64,000 bases of DNA from Pseudomonadota bacterium (GCA_023389155.1 JAEWEV010000035.1:1-64000), one strand, 5' to 3'. Positions 17,401 to 26,196 are shown, numbered from the stretch's first letter. Translations and numbers: made by a program. The notes: generated by a model not told the origin, from the letters alone.

Positions 17401-20159
17401 CGGGAACGGCGCTACGCGAGTACGAGTCCGACATTATTGTCAGTGCTCCACTCTCATTGCGGGAACCAGACGGCGATTATGGCGGGTCGGCACTGGCTGC
17501 CGTACGCCGCGACACGCCCTCCCAGATTGATATCCTGAATGCAAAGGAGCACAACCTCAAGGGCATCAATGTCCATATTCCTCACAACACCTTTACCGTC
17601 ATTACCGGGGTGTCGGGATCGGGCAAGTCCACGCTGGCTTTCGATATCCTGTTCAACGAAGGACAACGGCGCTATCTGGAATCACTCAACGCCTACGCCC
17701 GCGCAGTGGTGCAACCCGCCGGTAAACCAGACGTTGACGCCATTTACGGAATTCCTCCCACCGTTGCCATTGAACAGCGGACCAGCCGCGGAGGTCGTAA
17801 ATCGACTGTCGGCACCATGACCGAGACCCACCACTTCCTGCGGCTGCTTTACGTCAAGCTGGGCACCCAGTTTTGTCCTGATTGCCAGGTACCGGTAGAA
17901 CCGCAATCTCAGGAACAGATTTTTGCACGCATCATGAGTCAGTGCAAAGGCCGTCACATTGGTGTGCTGGCGCCACTGGTCACCGCACGCAAAGGTTACT
18001 ACACGGATCTGGCCAAATGGGCTGAAGCCAAAGGCTACACCCACCTGCGGGTCGATGGTGACTTTATTCCGGTCAAACCATGGCCACGCCTTGACCGCTA
18101 CAAGGAACACACGATCGAATTGCCGGTGGCAGATCTGGTGATAGAATCGGCGGCCGAGCCCCGCCTGAAAGAGGCACTGCGCAGCGCGCTGGAAACCGGT
18201 CATGGCACCATGAGTATCATCCTGGACCTGGACCCTGCCGATCCGCTGCGCGCCAGTCAACTGGAGCAGCAGCATTTTTCTACCAAACGTGCCTGCCCTT
18301 CCTGCGGGATCAGTTTTCCCGAGCCCGATCCACGGCTTTTTTCCTACAATTCCAAGCACGGCTGGTGTACCTCCTGCTTTGGTACCGGCCTCAAGCTGAC
18401 CGGATTTGACGAAGAGCAGACCGGCGAAGAAGAATCCTGGAAGAATCTGTCTGATGAAGACGAACAGGAATTGCAGGCATGCCCCTCCTGCCATGGGCAG
18501 CGCCTTAACCGCAACGCCCTGGCCGTGCGCTGGAAAGACCGCAGTATTGCCGATCTTGCCGCCCTGCCGGTCACGGAAGCACACACGTTTTTTGCCGGTC
18601 TTGTGCTGAAAGGACGCGATGCCGACATCGCCCGCGATATTCTGAATGAAATTAAAAGCCGGCTGGCCTTTATGGAAGAAGTCGGCCTGGGCTATCTGGG
18701 ACTGGATCGCTCAGCGCCCACACTGTCTGGCGGCGAAGCGCAACGCATCCGCCTGGCTGCCCAGCTGGGGTCTAATCTTCAGGGGGTATGCTACATCCTG
18801 GATGAACCTACCATTGGCCTGCATCCCCGCGATAATCGCATCCTGCTAAATGCGCTGTCGCGGCTCGAAGGCAATGGCAATACGCTGGTGGTCGTTGAGC
18901 ACGATGACGACACCATCCGTCGTGCCGAACACATTATTGACATTGGCCCCGGTGCCGGTGTGCGCGGCGGCACCGTGGTCGCTCAGGGTACGTATGATGA
19001 CATTGTTGCCTGCGAGCATTCGCTGACCGGCCGTTATCTGGCCCATCCCATGGTGCATCCGCTGCAACCTGGCCAACCCGCAGATGGCGATACCGATTTC
19101 ATCCAGATTCACGGCGCCCATCTGCACAATCTGCAGCATGTTGACGTTCGCATTCCCAAAGGGCGCCTGAGCGTGATTACCGGGGTTTCCGGCTCAGGTA
19201 AATCTTCGCTGGCGCGCGACGTGCTGCTTGACAGCCTGAAAGGAGTCGTCGGTGCCAAGCATCCAAAAGGCTGGCGCGGATGCGACAACATCACGGGCTG
19301 GGAAAGCCTGGATCGTGTGCTGGAAGTGGACCAGACACCTATCGGAAAGACACCACGCTCATGCCCGGCTACGTACATTGGCTTTTGGGACGATGTACGT
19401 AGACAGTTTGCCGAAACCCGCGACGCCAAAATCCGGGGCTGGAGCACCTCGCGCTTTTCCTTCAATACAGGAGACGGGCGCTGCCCGATATGTGAAGGCC
19501 AGGGCATGCGCACCATAGAAATGAGCTTCCTGCCTGACGTGAAGGTTCCCTGCGAAGCCTGCAACGGCAATCGGTTCAATCCCGATACGCTGGCCATTCG
19601 ACTGCGTGAAAGAAATGTGGGTGAAGTGCTGAAGATGGAAGTGGATGACGCCATCCCCTACTTTGCCGCCCATCCCCGGGTCAAGCGGTCCCTGCAATTG
19701 CTGCATGATGTCGGGCTGGGCTACCTGACGCTTGGCCAGCCCTCACCCACTCTATCGGGCGGTGAAGCCCAGCGCATCAAGCTGGTGTCAGAGCTGGTGA
19801 AGGCCCGGCTAGATGAAGGGGTGATCAAGACCGGCAGGGCCTCTCGCAGACCCCATACGCTTTACGTTCTGGACGAGCCCACCGTCGGGCTGTCCATGGC
19901 AGATGTGGAAAAACTCATTATCGTACTGCACCGTCTGGTTCAGGCCGGCAATACCGTGGTGGTGATTGAACATAATCTGGATATCATGGCCGAGGCCGAC
20001 TGGATCGTCGACATGGGACCGGAAGGCGGCAATGGCGGCGGACAGGTGGTGGCCATGGGTTCGGTACAGGACATTATCAGCAAAAAATCCGTCTCCCATA
20101 CCGGTGTCGTCCTGGAGGAATTCCTGGTCCGCACAGGTGAAACCGAGACTGCAGAATAA
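14472..20159 (+). CDS. Double-length UvrA: two fused excinuclease A units
   Basis: This is a protein of 1895 residues formed of two UvrA-like units (about 1-1010 and 1020-1895), against about 940 for one UvrA. UvrA is the DNA-damage sensor of nucleotide excision repair and works as a dimer. Four Walker A motifs of the form GVSGSGKS and four LSGGE signatures are all intact. Both units keep the zinc cysteine pairs (CANC/CETC and CPTC/CPDC in unit 1; CPSC/CTSC and CPIC/CEAC in unit 2). The start at 14472 has CGGAG upstream and the conserved IRIFGARQNNLKNLDV; the frame opens earlier at 14433. It is probably an accessory UvrA beside a normal one elsewhere. Confidence 0.93.
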   Translation: MSSQIRIFGARQNNLKNLDVSFNTGEFVVITGVSGSGKSSLAFDTLYAEGQRKYVETFSPYARQFLDRMDKPQADRIEGILPAIAIDQTNPVRNSRSSVGTMTEMNDHIKLLFARAARLYCKQCATQVRKDNPDTIFAFLADTTPALGDPRLILTFPVVVPGNYTEDEVRQYLEQQGYTRVHAEEERSVTVAPKGKSKTQKIEISRVLHVVQDRLRFSTAEKTRVIEAIEACLRYGTGMCNVYAVDNEGNPLETWKFSEQLHCANCDITYSAPLPSTFSFNSPLGACETCRGFGRAMGIDFGLVIPDETKSLQDGAIKPWQTPSYHECQVEMMQYAKKAGIRTDTPWKQLNSAEQHWVLYGDPEWKGGASAWKHQWYGVQRFFDWLETKSYKMHVRVLLSKYRSYTPCPACQGSRLKPDATLWRIGDAPVSDNIMGNYTRFMPVHAKWPASQLNTLNGLGIHDLMRLPISQVREFFAGLELSVFMDSAMELVLNEIRSRLDFLCNVGLGYLSLDRQSRTLSGGEVQRINLTTALGTSLVNTLFVLDEPSIGLHPRDMHRIVQVLHRLRDAGNTLVVVEHDPQVMIAADRILDIGPGPGERGGQIVFDGTPQRLREGSSLTGRYLSGQLRVEAPRPMPVHHNTPKLIIEGVSANNLQSVDVAFPLGRLVCLTGVSGSGKSTLVQDVLYPALLKHFGRPTEAPGAFTRLLGAEQIASVVMVDQSPIGKTARSNPASYVGAFDAIRKLFSQAPASRERGYTPGTFSFNSGDGRCPTCGGTGFEHVEMQFLSDVYIRCPDCDGKRFRPEILEVRVEHLGHSASIDEVLDMTVSEALAFFKGLRDVQTSLSPLVDVGLEYLKLGQPVPTLSGGEAQRLKLAGHLAEAARSGISSAKVAKKGSLFLFDEPTTGLHFDDVARLMGAFRKLLAAGHSLLVIEHNLDVIRAADWLIDLGPEGGIDGGRVVAEGAPATVMTVAGSHTGTALREYESDIIVSAPLSLREPDGDYGGSALAAVRRDTPSQIDILNAKEHNLKGINVHIPHNTFTVITGVSGSGKSTLAFDILFNEGQRRYLESLNAYARAVVQPAGKPDVDAIYGIPPTVAIEQRTSRGGRKSTVGTMTETHHFLRLLYVKLGTQFCPDCQVPVEPQSQEQIFARIMSQCKGRHIGVLAPLVTARKGYYTDLAKWAEAKGYTHLRVDGDFIPVKPWPRLDRYKEHTIELPVADLVIESAAEPRLKEALRSALETGHGTMSIILDLDPADPLRASQLEQQHFSTKRACPSCGISFPEPDPRLFSYNSKHGWCTSCFGTGLKLTGFDEEQTGEEESWKNLSDEDEQELQACPSCHGQRLNRNALAVRWKDRSIADLAALPVTEAHTFFAGLVLKGRDADIARDILNEIKSRLAFMEEVGLGYLGLDRSAPTLSGGEAQRIRLAAQLGSNLQGVCYILDEPTIGLHPRDNRILLNALSRLEGNGNTLVVVEHDDDTIRRAEHIIDIGPGAGVRGGTVVAQGTYDDIVACEHSLTGRYLAHPMVHPLQPGQPADGDTDFIQIHGAHLHNLQHVDVRIPKGRLSVITGVSGSGKSSLARDVLLDSLKGVVGAKHPKGWRGCDNITGWESLDRVLEVDQTPIGKTPRSCPATYIGFWDDVRRQFAETRDAKIRGWSTSRFSFNTGDGRCPICEGQGMRTIEMSFLPDVKVPCEACNGNRFNPDTLAIRLRERNVGEVLKMEVDDAIPYFAAHPRVKRSLQLLHDVGLGYLTLGQPSPTLSGGEAQRIKLVSELVKARLDEGVIKTGRASRRPHTLYVLDEPTVGLSMADVEKLIIVLHRLVQAGNTVVVIEHNLDIMAEADWIVDMGPEGGNGGGQVVAMGSVQDIISKKSVSHTGVVLEEFLVRTGETETAE

Positions 20160-20265
20160 ATCGGCCTGCCGATGCAACATTGCATTGGCATTGCGGCCCG
20201 ATACGCACAGACTCCCACGATGTCAACACCTCATGGCGCAGTGCTGACATCGCTTTTGTGCAGTT

Positions 20266-21000
20266 TCAAGAGATCGCGGCCAGCTTGAGCGCATGCTCGC
20301 GCACGTCTGCAGGCCACGCCGCCAGGTGCTTTTCCAGCGCTTCGCTGTTGCCGGCAAACAGCGCACGCGACGCTTCTTCATACCCTGGCAGATCGCCGCC
20401 CATGGCCAGCATGAACTGGTAGGCGCGCTCCTGAGCCTGACGGCGTGCATCGCGGTCTGCGAGACTGATCCTCGCAGATTCCACCAGTTTGCGCAAAGCG
20501 ACGGACGCACCCCCAGGCTGCGTTGCCAGCCATTCCCAATGCCGGGGCAGCAAGGTCACCTCGCGCGAAATCACACCCAGTCTGGGACGACCTCGCCGAC
20601 GCGCAGATTCAGGCTTTGCACCCATCTCCGGCCCCGCCGGCTCGTTCAAGCGTTCAGCGCCTTCCACCCGCCTTCCTGTCTCGTCTGGCGCAGCGGAATT
20701 ATTCGTAACAATTTGTTCGATCGATGCCGATTTCACTTTACCCGGCATATGACCGTTCAGTTCATCCTCGGACGATCCTGGCGCTGGCTTAGGAGCGGCT
20801 TCCAGTGCCTGCAGTTGTGCAGGCGTCAGGCGCAAATCGAAATCAATGGAACGGCCGGTGCCGTCGTCGAAAATCAGCACAGCTTCCCGGGACGTTGACG
20901 CCTGAGCCGCCCGGTAGACATGGGCCACTTCAGACAGGGTTCCCGAGGCCACTCTTTGAGAGCCCTTAAAAACGGTATAGGTAGAGGGATGATTGATCAC
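20266..21000 (-). CDS. DUF2239 family protein
   Basis: This is a cytoplasmic protein of about 244 residues. An N-terminal domain (about 1-60, TYTVFKGSQRVASGTL...DFDLRL) is joined by a low-complexity linker to a C-terminal block. That block contains RRRGRPRLGVISREVTLLPR and HWEWLATQPGGASVALRKL, the hallmark of DUF2239. The C-terminal block resembles a helical DNA-binding segment, but its function is not established. The chosen GTG start at 21000 has AGGAG six bases upstream; an alternative GTG at 21027 lacks a ribosome site. Confidence 0.85.
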   Translation of the reverse strand: MINHPSTYTVFKGSQRVASGTLSEVAHVYRAAQASTSREAVLIFDDGTGRSIDFDLRLTPAQLQALEAAPKPAPGSSEDELNGHMPGKVKSASIEQIVTNNSAAPDETGRRVEGAERLNEPAGPEMGAKPESARRRGRPRLGVISREVTLLPRHWEWLATQPGGASVALRKLVESARISLADRDARRQAQERAYQFMLAMGGDLPGYEEASRALFAGNSEALEKHLAAWPADVREHALKLAAIS

Positions 21001-21136
21001 AATTGACTCCTGACATCGGTTTAGCACTATGCAGAAGAAATATTACCCGGATATAAATAAAAATACAATAACACCCGGGTAAATTTATTTAAGCCTGTCG
21101 TTAATCCACTACGGTCATCATCCGATAGCGATCAAT

Positions 21137-21937
21137 TCACACCAGAATCCTGCGAATAGCTTCGCCCGCGGCCGCCATGCCCATCGCCGCAGTGACAGTG
21201 ACCGCCGATCCATAGCCAGCGCAGGAGAGCCCCTGCAGAGCATTTCCTTCAGCCTGGTCAACCCATGCCTGCGGCAGGATGGCAGGCTGATCAAACCACA
21301 GGGCAAACACACGCATCACGGGTGCCTTGCGCAAGGCTTTTCCATTGCGGTCTGAGCCTTTGGGGAACCCGTGGTGCTTGCGTAGTTGCTGTCGGATACG
21401 CGCAAGCAGCGCATCATTATGTGCCAGGGAAAGATCCCCCGCGGTCAGCGTCAGTGCATCCAGTTTTCCCCCTGCCCCCCCGCACATCACCACAGGGACG
21501 TTAAGACGCTGGCCCGCCAGCACCATGGCAATTTTTGCAGGTACCTGGTCCGTAGCATCCACCAGCACCTTCACTGGTCTGGCCTGCAACAGGGCATCTA
21601 TATTATCTGCTCCGACAAAATCATCCACCAGATTGACGCGACAATCCGGATTAATACCGGCAATCCGCTCCGCCATTGCCTGAATCTTTGCCTGTCCCAG
21701 GGTGTCCGTCAGTGCATGGATCTGTCGGTTGACGTTGGATTCAGCAATATGGTCCAAATCAACAAGCGTCAGCTCACCCACGCCCGAACGCGCCAGTGCC
21801 TCTGCCGTCCAGGAGCCCACGCCCCCGATTCCGGCCACAATGACATGAGCCTGTTCGAGACGCAAGGTTGCGCCTTCGCCATACAGACGCTGTAAACCAC
21901 TGAAACGTCTTTGCTTATCGTTAATGGTTGTATCCAT
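21137..21937 (-). CDS. tcdA: tRNA threonylcarbamoyladenosine dehydratase
   Basis: This is an E1-like ThiF/MoeB-fold enzyme of 266 residues that uses ATP to cyclise t6A37 to ct6A in ANN-decoding tRNAs. It starts with RRFSGLQRLYGEGATLRLEQAH, typical of TcdA (CsdL). It has the nucleotide loop VAGIGGVGSWTAEALARSG, the acidic segment LVDLDHIAESNVNRQ and the DATDQVPAKIA segment. The C-terminus GYGSAVTVTAAMGMAAAG is conserved. It is transcribed alone, divergent from the ChaC-type gene. Confidence 0.93.
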   Translation of the reverse strand: MDTTINDKQRRFSGLQRLYGEGATLRLEQAHVIVAGIGGVGSWTAEALARSGVGELTLVDLDHIAESNVNRQIHALTDTLGQAKIQAMAERIAGINPDCRVNLVDDFVGADNIDALLQARPVKVLVDATDQVPAKIAMVLAGQRLNVPVVMCGGAGGKLDALTLTAGDLSLAHNDALLARIRQQLRKHHGFPKGSDRNGKALRKAPVMRVFALWFDQPAILPQAWVDQAEGNALQGLSCAGYGSAVTVTAAMGMAAAGEAIRRILV

Positions 21938-22061
21938 TCCAATCGAATCTGACCTATACTAAACTTGTTACAGAGATTTAACGTGCCGGAACCCGGCGGC
22001 TCTGGCTTTTCCTCCCCCGGGTTCCTGCAATTTTAATGCACATTCAACGAAGTTCATTTCC

Positions 22062-22703
22062 GTGGCAGAACTAAACAGGAATCCCTTACAAAAAGCGCTG
22101 GATCATATCCGGCAGTTCCGCTTGTGGACTGACGAAGAAGTCGAACACTCCATGCAGCAGAATCTGGCCGGCGTCGATCCTGAAAATGTTTGGGTGTTTG
22201 GATACGGATCCCTTATCTGGCGTCCCGAATTCGAATTCCAGGAATGCCGCGTGGCTACCCTCCATGGCTACCACCGCGCGCTCTGCCTCTGGTCCAGTGT
22301 CAATCGCGGCACACCAGAGCGCCCCGGCCTGGTCTTTGGACTGGACGAAGGTGGAAAATGTGAAGGCAAGGTATTCAGACTGCGACACGATGCGCTTGAG
22401 CAGGAGTTTCGCGCCCTGTGGAAGCGCGAAATGGTGTCGGGCGCCTACATTCCCACCTGGACTACCTGCGAAACCGCACAGGGTGAGGTTCGCGCACTGG
22501 CGTTCATCATGGACAGAGAAAACCATGCTTACGCCAAGGATCTTACCTTTGAAGAGACCCTGCAAATCATTCTCAATGCCAGCGGCAAGAACGGCCCGTG
22601 CCCGGAATACGTGATCGAAACGGCCCATGCACTCTCGGATGCCAATATCCAGGATCATGCCCTGTTCGAACTCGCGGACACCCTGAAGAAACATTGTCGA
22701 TAA
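22062..22703 (+). CDS. Gamma-glutamylcyclotransferase of the ChaC family
   Basis: This is a cytoplasmic protein of 213 residues. ChaC enzymes degrade glutathione to 5-oxoproline and Cys-Gly. The family fingerprint VFGYGSLIWRPEFEF (about 46-60) forms the substrate-binding loop, followed by HRALCLWSSVNRGTPERPG and LVFGLDEGG. The KREM..GAYIPTW segment is also typical. The chosen start is GTG at 22062, with only a weak ribosome site. It lies about 105 bp before pdxH on the same strand. Confidence 0.9.
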   Translation: MAELNRNPLQKALDHIRQFRLWTDEEVEHSMQQNLAGVDPENVWVFGYGSLIWRPEFEFQECRVATLHGYHRALCLWSSVNRGTPERPGLVFGLDEGGKCEGKVFRLRHDALEQEFRALWKREMVSGAYIPTWTTCETAQGEVRALAFIMDRENHAYAKDLTFEETLQIILNASGKNGPCPEYVIETAHALSDANIQDHALFELADTLKKHCR

Positions 22704-22808
22704 CGCTTCGGCCACTGGCAATCTGCGACTTTCTACCGGGAAATGCCAGGGAAAACCACGCAAGTGCAGTACACTATTCGTTTAGGTATTTTCCCTGAAG
22801 AAGTCACT

Positions 22809-23441
22809 ATGAGTCTTGCAGATTTACGCCAGAACTACGAAAAAAACGTCCTTCTGGAATCCCAGGTCGACCCTGACCCCATCAGACAATTTCAACGTTG
22901 GTTTAACGATGCCGTGACAGGCGACGTAGCCGAACCCAACGCCATGGTACTGTCAACAGTGGACAGCCGCAACAGACCCTCGTCGCGGACTGTGCTGCTC
23001 AAGGACCTGACTGCAGAAGGGTTTACATTCTTTACCAATTATGAATCCAACAAAGGGCATGACATAGCCGGCAATGCCGCTGTCAGCCTGCTGTTCCCGT
23101 GGCTTGGGCTTGAACGGCAAGTACATATCAATGGAACTGCCCGGCAGCTGCCGGAAGCGGACTCCACCGCTTACTTTGTCAGCCGGCCCATTGGTTCACG
23201 GATCGGCGCGTGGGCGTCGCTGCAAAGCCAGGTCATCACACGTGAAGCACTTGAGAAACGCGAAGCCGAGTTCAGGGAAAAATTTGGCGATACGGTTCCG
23301 AAACCACCCCACTGGGGCGGTTACGTGGTGATTCCCGACATGATTGAATTCTGGCAGGGACGCCCTTCTCGACTGCACGATCGTCTTCGCTATACGCGTG
23401 ACCAAGATGGGAACTGGTCCATGGCCCGTCTTTCTCCCTGA
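22809..23441 (+). CDS. pdxH: Pyridoxamine 5'-phosphate oxidase
   Basis: This is an FMN-dependent oxidase of 210 residues that converts pyridoxine/pyridoxamine phosphate to pyridoxal phosphate. The N-terminal MSLADLRQNYEKNVL, FMN-binding SSRTVLLKDL and FFTNYESNKG, the LFPWLGLERQVHINGTA strand, and the C-terminal PPHWGGYVVIPDMIEFWQGRPSRLHDR are all family hallmarks. The start is set by the conserved N-terminus; the frame is open to 22743. A flavin reductase gene follows 35 bp later and could be co-transcribed. Confidence 0.97.
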   Translation: MSLADLRQNYEKNVLLESQVDPDPIRQFQRWFNDAVTGDVAEPNAMVLSTVDSRNRPSSRTVLLKDLTAEGFTFFTNYESNKGHDIAGNAAVSLLFPWLGLERQVHINGTARQLPEADSTAYFVSRPIGSRIGAWASLQSQVITREALEKREAEFREKFGDTVPKPPHWGGYVVIPDMIEFWQGRPSRLHDRLRYTRDQDGNWSMARLSP

Positions 23442-23476
23442 TCCCACTCCGGCGTCCCGACAAAAGGTAAAACATA

Positions 23477-24001
23477 ATGAGCGCACAGGCTCCTGATTTT
23501 GATTCGCTGGATTTCAGATCGGCCCTGGGTCGTTTTGCGACCGGTGTCACGATCATCACGGCTACTCATCCGCAATCCGGCCATCCTATCGGACTGACAG
23601 TCAGCTCCTTCAATTCGGTGTCGCTGAATCCGCCGCTCATTCTGTGGAGCCTGATCAAAACGTCGTCCAATCGGGAAGCGTTTGAGCAGCTCGAACGCTA
23701 TAACATTCATATCCTCAATGCAGACCAGCTTACCCTGGCACGCCAGTTTTCCGGCGGCAGTCCCCAGGATCGCTTTCGTGATGTGCAGTGGACTGCGGGC
23801 GGCACGGCAGAAGGTGTGCCGAAACTGGACGACCGCTACTGCTCCGCCTGGTTTGAGTGCTACAACCGTAACCACTACCACGAAGGCGATCACATGATTC
23901 TGATTGGTGAAGTGGAACGCTGTCACCACACGGATTCCCTACCCCTCGTTTACCACGCAGGCAGCTTCGATCTGACTCCAACGCTAACAGAAACATCATG
24001 A
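23477..24001 (+). CDS. Flavin reductase-like FMN-binding protein
   Basis: This is a protein of 174 residues with the split-barrel flavin reductase domain. ALGRFATGVTIITA near the N-terminus, GLTVSSFNSVSLNPPLILWSL and the final FHAG-like VYHAGSFD are typical of the HpaC/DIM6 group. These enzymes reduce FMN or FAD with NAD(P)H, often for a two-component monooxygenase, but no such oxygenase is adjacent. It overlaps the next oxidoreductase gene by ATGA, so the two are coupled. The actual partner is unknown. Confidence 0.88.
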   Translation: MSAQAPDFDSLDFRSALGRFATGVTIITATHPQSGHPIGLTVSSFNSVSLNPPLILWSLIKTSSNREAFEQLERYNIHILNADQLTLARQFSGGSPQDRFRDVQWTAGGTAEGVPKLDDRYCSAWFECYNRNHYHEGDHMILIGEVERCHHTDSLPLVYHAGSFDLTPTLTETS

Positions 24002-25110
24002 GTATTGATATTGAATGTATTGTCGTCGGAGCCGGCGTTGTCGGTCTGGCGATCGCACGGGAGCTGGCTTTGGCAGGAACCGAGGTGCTGGTGCTGGAAG
24101 CTGAGGAAGCGATTGGCATGGGGACCAGCTCGCGCAATTCGGAAGTCATTCATGCGGGCCTCTATTACCCTGAAGGCAGTCTTAAAGCCCGCCTCTGTGT
24201 GCAGGGCAAAAGCATGCTTTATGACTATTGTGATGAACGTCATATCCCGTACAAACGGCTGGGCAAACTGCTCGTTGCAACAGCCGAGTCGCAAATCCCC
24301 TATCTGCAAAAGATCGCTGCCCAGGGCAAGGCCAACGGCGTGGATGATCTGCAATGGCTCTCGGCAGAAGAAACGAAACAGCGTGAACCGGAACTCGATT
24401 GCGTGGCTGCCGTGCTATCGCCGTCTACCGGAATTGTTGATAGTCACGCCTATATGCTTGCCCTTCAGGGCGATGCAGAGAATGCGGGCGCACAGGTCAT
24501 TCTGCGCACCCCCATGATGAGGGCACAGATCGATGCTGATGCCGCCTTCACCTGTGAATTTGGCGGTGACGAGCCAATGACATTACGCTGCCGACAGCTT
24601 ATCAACGCGTCCGGACTGCATGCTCCTACGCTTGCCCGCCACATCAGCGGACTGGCCAGCGAGCATATTCCCGGAGAATACTATTGCAAGGGCAGTTATT
24701 TCACGCTGAATCGACGCGCTCCGTTCTCTCACCTGATCTATCCCATGCCTAACGATGCCGGCCTTGGCGTACATCTAACACTGGATATGGGGGGACAGGC
24801 CAAGTTCGGACCTGATACCGAATGGATTGAACACGAAAACTATCTGGTCAATCCCGTGCAGGTCAAGGCTTTCGACCAGGCCATTCGCAGCTGGTGGCCG
24901 GCTTTGCCTGAAAACTCCCTGGAACCCGGCTATGCCGGCATTCGTCCTAAAATAGTCTCGCCAAACTCAGCTGCGGGCGATTTTGTCATTTCCGGCCCCG
25001 CCGACCACGGCGTTCAGGGGCTGGTCAATCTTTTTGGCATTGAATCGCCTGGCCTGACGGCGGCCATGGCGATTGCCACTGCCACTGCGCAGTCACTTTC
25101 CGAATCATGA
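23998..25110 (+). CDS. FAD-dependent oxidoreductase, L-2-hydroxyglutarate oxidase-like
   Basis: This is a DAO-fold flavoprotein of 370 residues. The dinucleotide motif is CIVVGAGVVGLAIARELA, followed by LEAEEAIGMGTSSRNSEVIHAGLYYPEGSLKA, which is characteristic of the LhgO/L2HGDH group. The C-terminal GYAGIRPKI and IESPGLTAAMAIA also fit. Such enzymes oxidise L-2-hydroxyglutarate to 2-oxoglutarate and pass electrons to quinone. It is coupled by ATGA overlaps both to the flavin reductase gene before it and to purU after it. Confidence 0.88.
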   Translation: MSIDIECIVVGAGVVGLAIARELALAGTEVLVLEAEEAIGMGTSSRNSEVIHAGLYYPEGSLKARLCVQGKSMLYDYCDERHIPYKRLGKLLVATAESQIPYLQKIAAQGKANGVDDLQWLSAEETKQREPELDCVAAVLSPSTGIVDSHAYMLALQGDAENAGAQVILRTPMMRAQIDADAAFTCEFGGDEPMTLRCRQLINASGLHAPTLARHISGLASEHIPGEYYCKGSYFTLNRRAPFSHLIYPMPNDAGLGVHLTLDMGGQAKFGPDTEWIEHENYLVNPVQVKAFDQAIRSWWPALPENSLEPGYAGIRPKIVSPNSAAGDFVISGPADHGVQGLVNLFGIESPGLTAAMAIATATAQSLSES

Positions 25111-25994
25111 TCACCTCTTTGCCGACCGAAGCAGAACCCTCTATGCAAAACGATTACATTCTGACCATTTCCTGCCCTGACCGTACCGGTATTGTTCATG
25201 CCATTTCCGGGTTGCTCCTTGAACTGGGTGGCAACATTCTGGACTCCCAGCAATTTGGCGACGAAGAAACTCAGCGGTTTTTTCTGCGCGTCCATTTCAG
25301 TGTGGAAACAGGCATCAGTCATGACGAGATCAGCCTTAAATTCATCCCCTTGGGCGAACAGTTCAACATGACCTGGAAACTGCACGATGCAAGAAAGAAA
25401 GCGCGTGTGCTAATCATGGTCAGCAAACAGGGGCATTGCCTGAATGACCTGTTGTTTCGCGCCAATAGCGGCTCGCTTCCGATTGAAGTGGTCGCCGTCG
25501 TATCCAATCATCGCGACTATGAAAAACTGGTGACAGGCTACGGCATACCGTTTCATTATCTGCCCGTGACTCCTGACACCAAGGCAGAGCAGGAAAAACA
25601 GGTGATGACGCTGGTAGAAAATCATAAGGCCGATCTTGTCGTACTGGCGCGCTATATGCAGATCCTGTCCGATTCGTTTTGCAGGGCACTGGAAGGAAAA
25701 GCCATCAACATTCATCACAGTTTTCTGCCGAGTTTCAAGGGTGCCCGTCCATACCATCAGGCACATGCACGTGGCGTGAAAATTATTGGGGCGACAGCGC
25801 ACTACGTGACGGCAGAACTGGATGAAGGACCGATTATTGCTCAGGACATTGAACAGGTTGATCACACCATGTCGGCCAATGAATTGACACGTGTAGGCAG
25901 CGATATTGAATCCCTGGTGCTTTCACGTGCGGTCAAATACCATGTTGAGCATCGCATTCTGCTGAACAACCATCGTACCGTGATTTTCCGCTAG
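25107..25994 (+). CDS. purU: Formyltetrahydrofolate deformylase
   Basis: This enzyme hydrolyses 10-formyl-tetrahydrofolate to formate and tetrahydrofolate, balancing one-carbon pools. An N-terminal ACT domain (about 14-95, YILTISCPDRTGIVHAISGLL) precedes the formyltransferase-fold catalytic domain. Catalytic residues are visible in INIHHSFLPSF, GATAHYV and DEGPIIAQD. It has 295 residues from the ATG at 25107, which overlaps the previous stop. An internal ATG at 25143 (MQNDYIL) would better match the family length of about 280, and neither has a strong ribosome site. Confidence 0.94.
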   Translation: MITSLPTEAEPSMQNDYILTISCPDRTGIVHAISGLLLELGGNILDSQQFGDEETQRFFLRVHFSVETGISHDEISLKFIPLGEQFNMTWKLHDARKKARVLIMVSKQGHCLNDLLFRANSGSLPIEVVAVVSNHRDYEKLVTGYGIPFHYLPVTPDTKAEQEKQVMTLVENHKADLVVLARYMQILSDSFCRALEGKAINIHHSFLPSFKGARPYHQAHARGVKIIGATAHYVTAELDEGPIIAQDIEQVDHTMSANELTRVGSDIESLVLSRAVKYHVEHRILLNNHRTVIFR

Positions 25995-26057
25995 GGCTCA
26001 GATGGGATGAGGCGCTCGCGATTCCGGGTACGGCCTCATTCGTCGGAAACTACGATA

Positions 26058-26086
26058 TTGACAAAGAGAACACGGTTGAGTAAATT
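26058..26086 (+). promoter_or_regulatory. Consensus sigma-70 promoter of antisense RNA 1
   Basis: TTGACA (26058-26063) and TAAATT (26081-26086) are separated by exactly 17 bp. The -35 box is a perfect match and the -10 box matches four of six. Transcription should begin near 26093 and run antisense through the small ORF. Confidence 0.8.
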
Positions 26087-26096
26087 GAAACCTGAA

Positions 26097-26121
26097 ACCG
26101 GCGGGGTCTTCTCCCACCGGT
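26097..26121 (-). terminator. Hairpin just after Ibs-like ORF 1
   Basis: ACCGGCGGG (26097-26105) and CCCACCGGT (26113-26121) pair with a 7-nt loop. On the minus strand the one non-Watson-Crick position is a G-U wobble, so the stem is intact in the peptide mRNA. Only a broken U-rich tail follows, so it is a terminator-like or mRNA-stabilising hairpin. Confidence 0.5.
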
Positions 26122-26127
26122 CCCTGA

Positions 26128-26196
26128 TCAGTAAGCTGATGCACTGTACACCAGCAATATACCGATCAGGATAAGTTGTAATACGATTCTTTGCAT
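26128..26196 (-). CDS. Ibs-like hydrophobic peptide 1, 22 residues (predicted type I toxin)
   Basis: The ORF starts MQRIVLQLILIGILL and ends in the motif SASAY. Except for Gln2, Arg3 and Gln7, the first 17 residues are hydrophobic, enough for one membrane span. E. coli Ibs toxins (18-19 residues) share this pattern: Met, a basic residue, an Ile/Leu/Val run, then S-F-x-A-Y. The start is set by AAGGAGG (26202-26208) five bases upstream, a near-perfect Shine-Dalgarno. No gene follows on this strand that a leader peptide could control. The nearest minus-strand gene upstream is the second copy, then the LysR gene. A toxic, membrane-depolarising role is inferred from the family. Confidence 0.7.
   Translation of the reverse strand: MQRIVLQLILIGILLVYSASAY

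Noticed and set aside
13172..20159. Frameshift or two-gene explanation for the long UvrA
   Set aside because: The frame is open throughout, both halves are complete with all motifs, and the junction near residue 1010 shows no internal ribosome site or start resembling a UvrA N-terminus.
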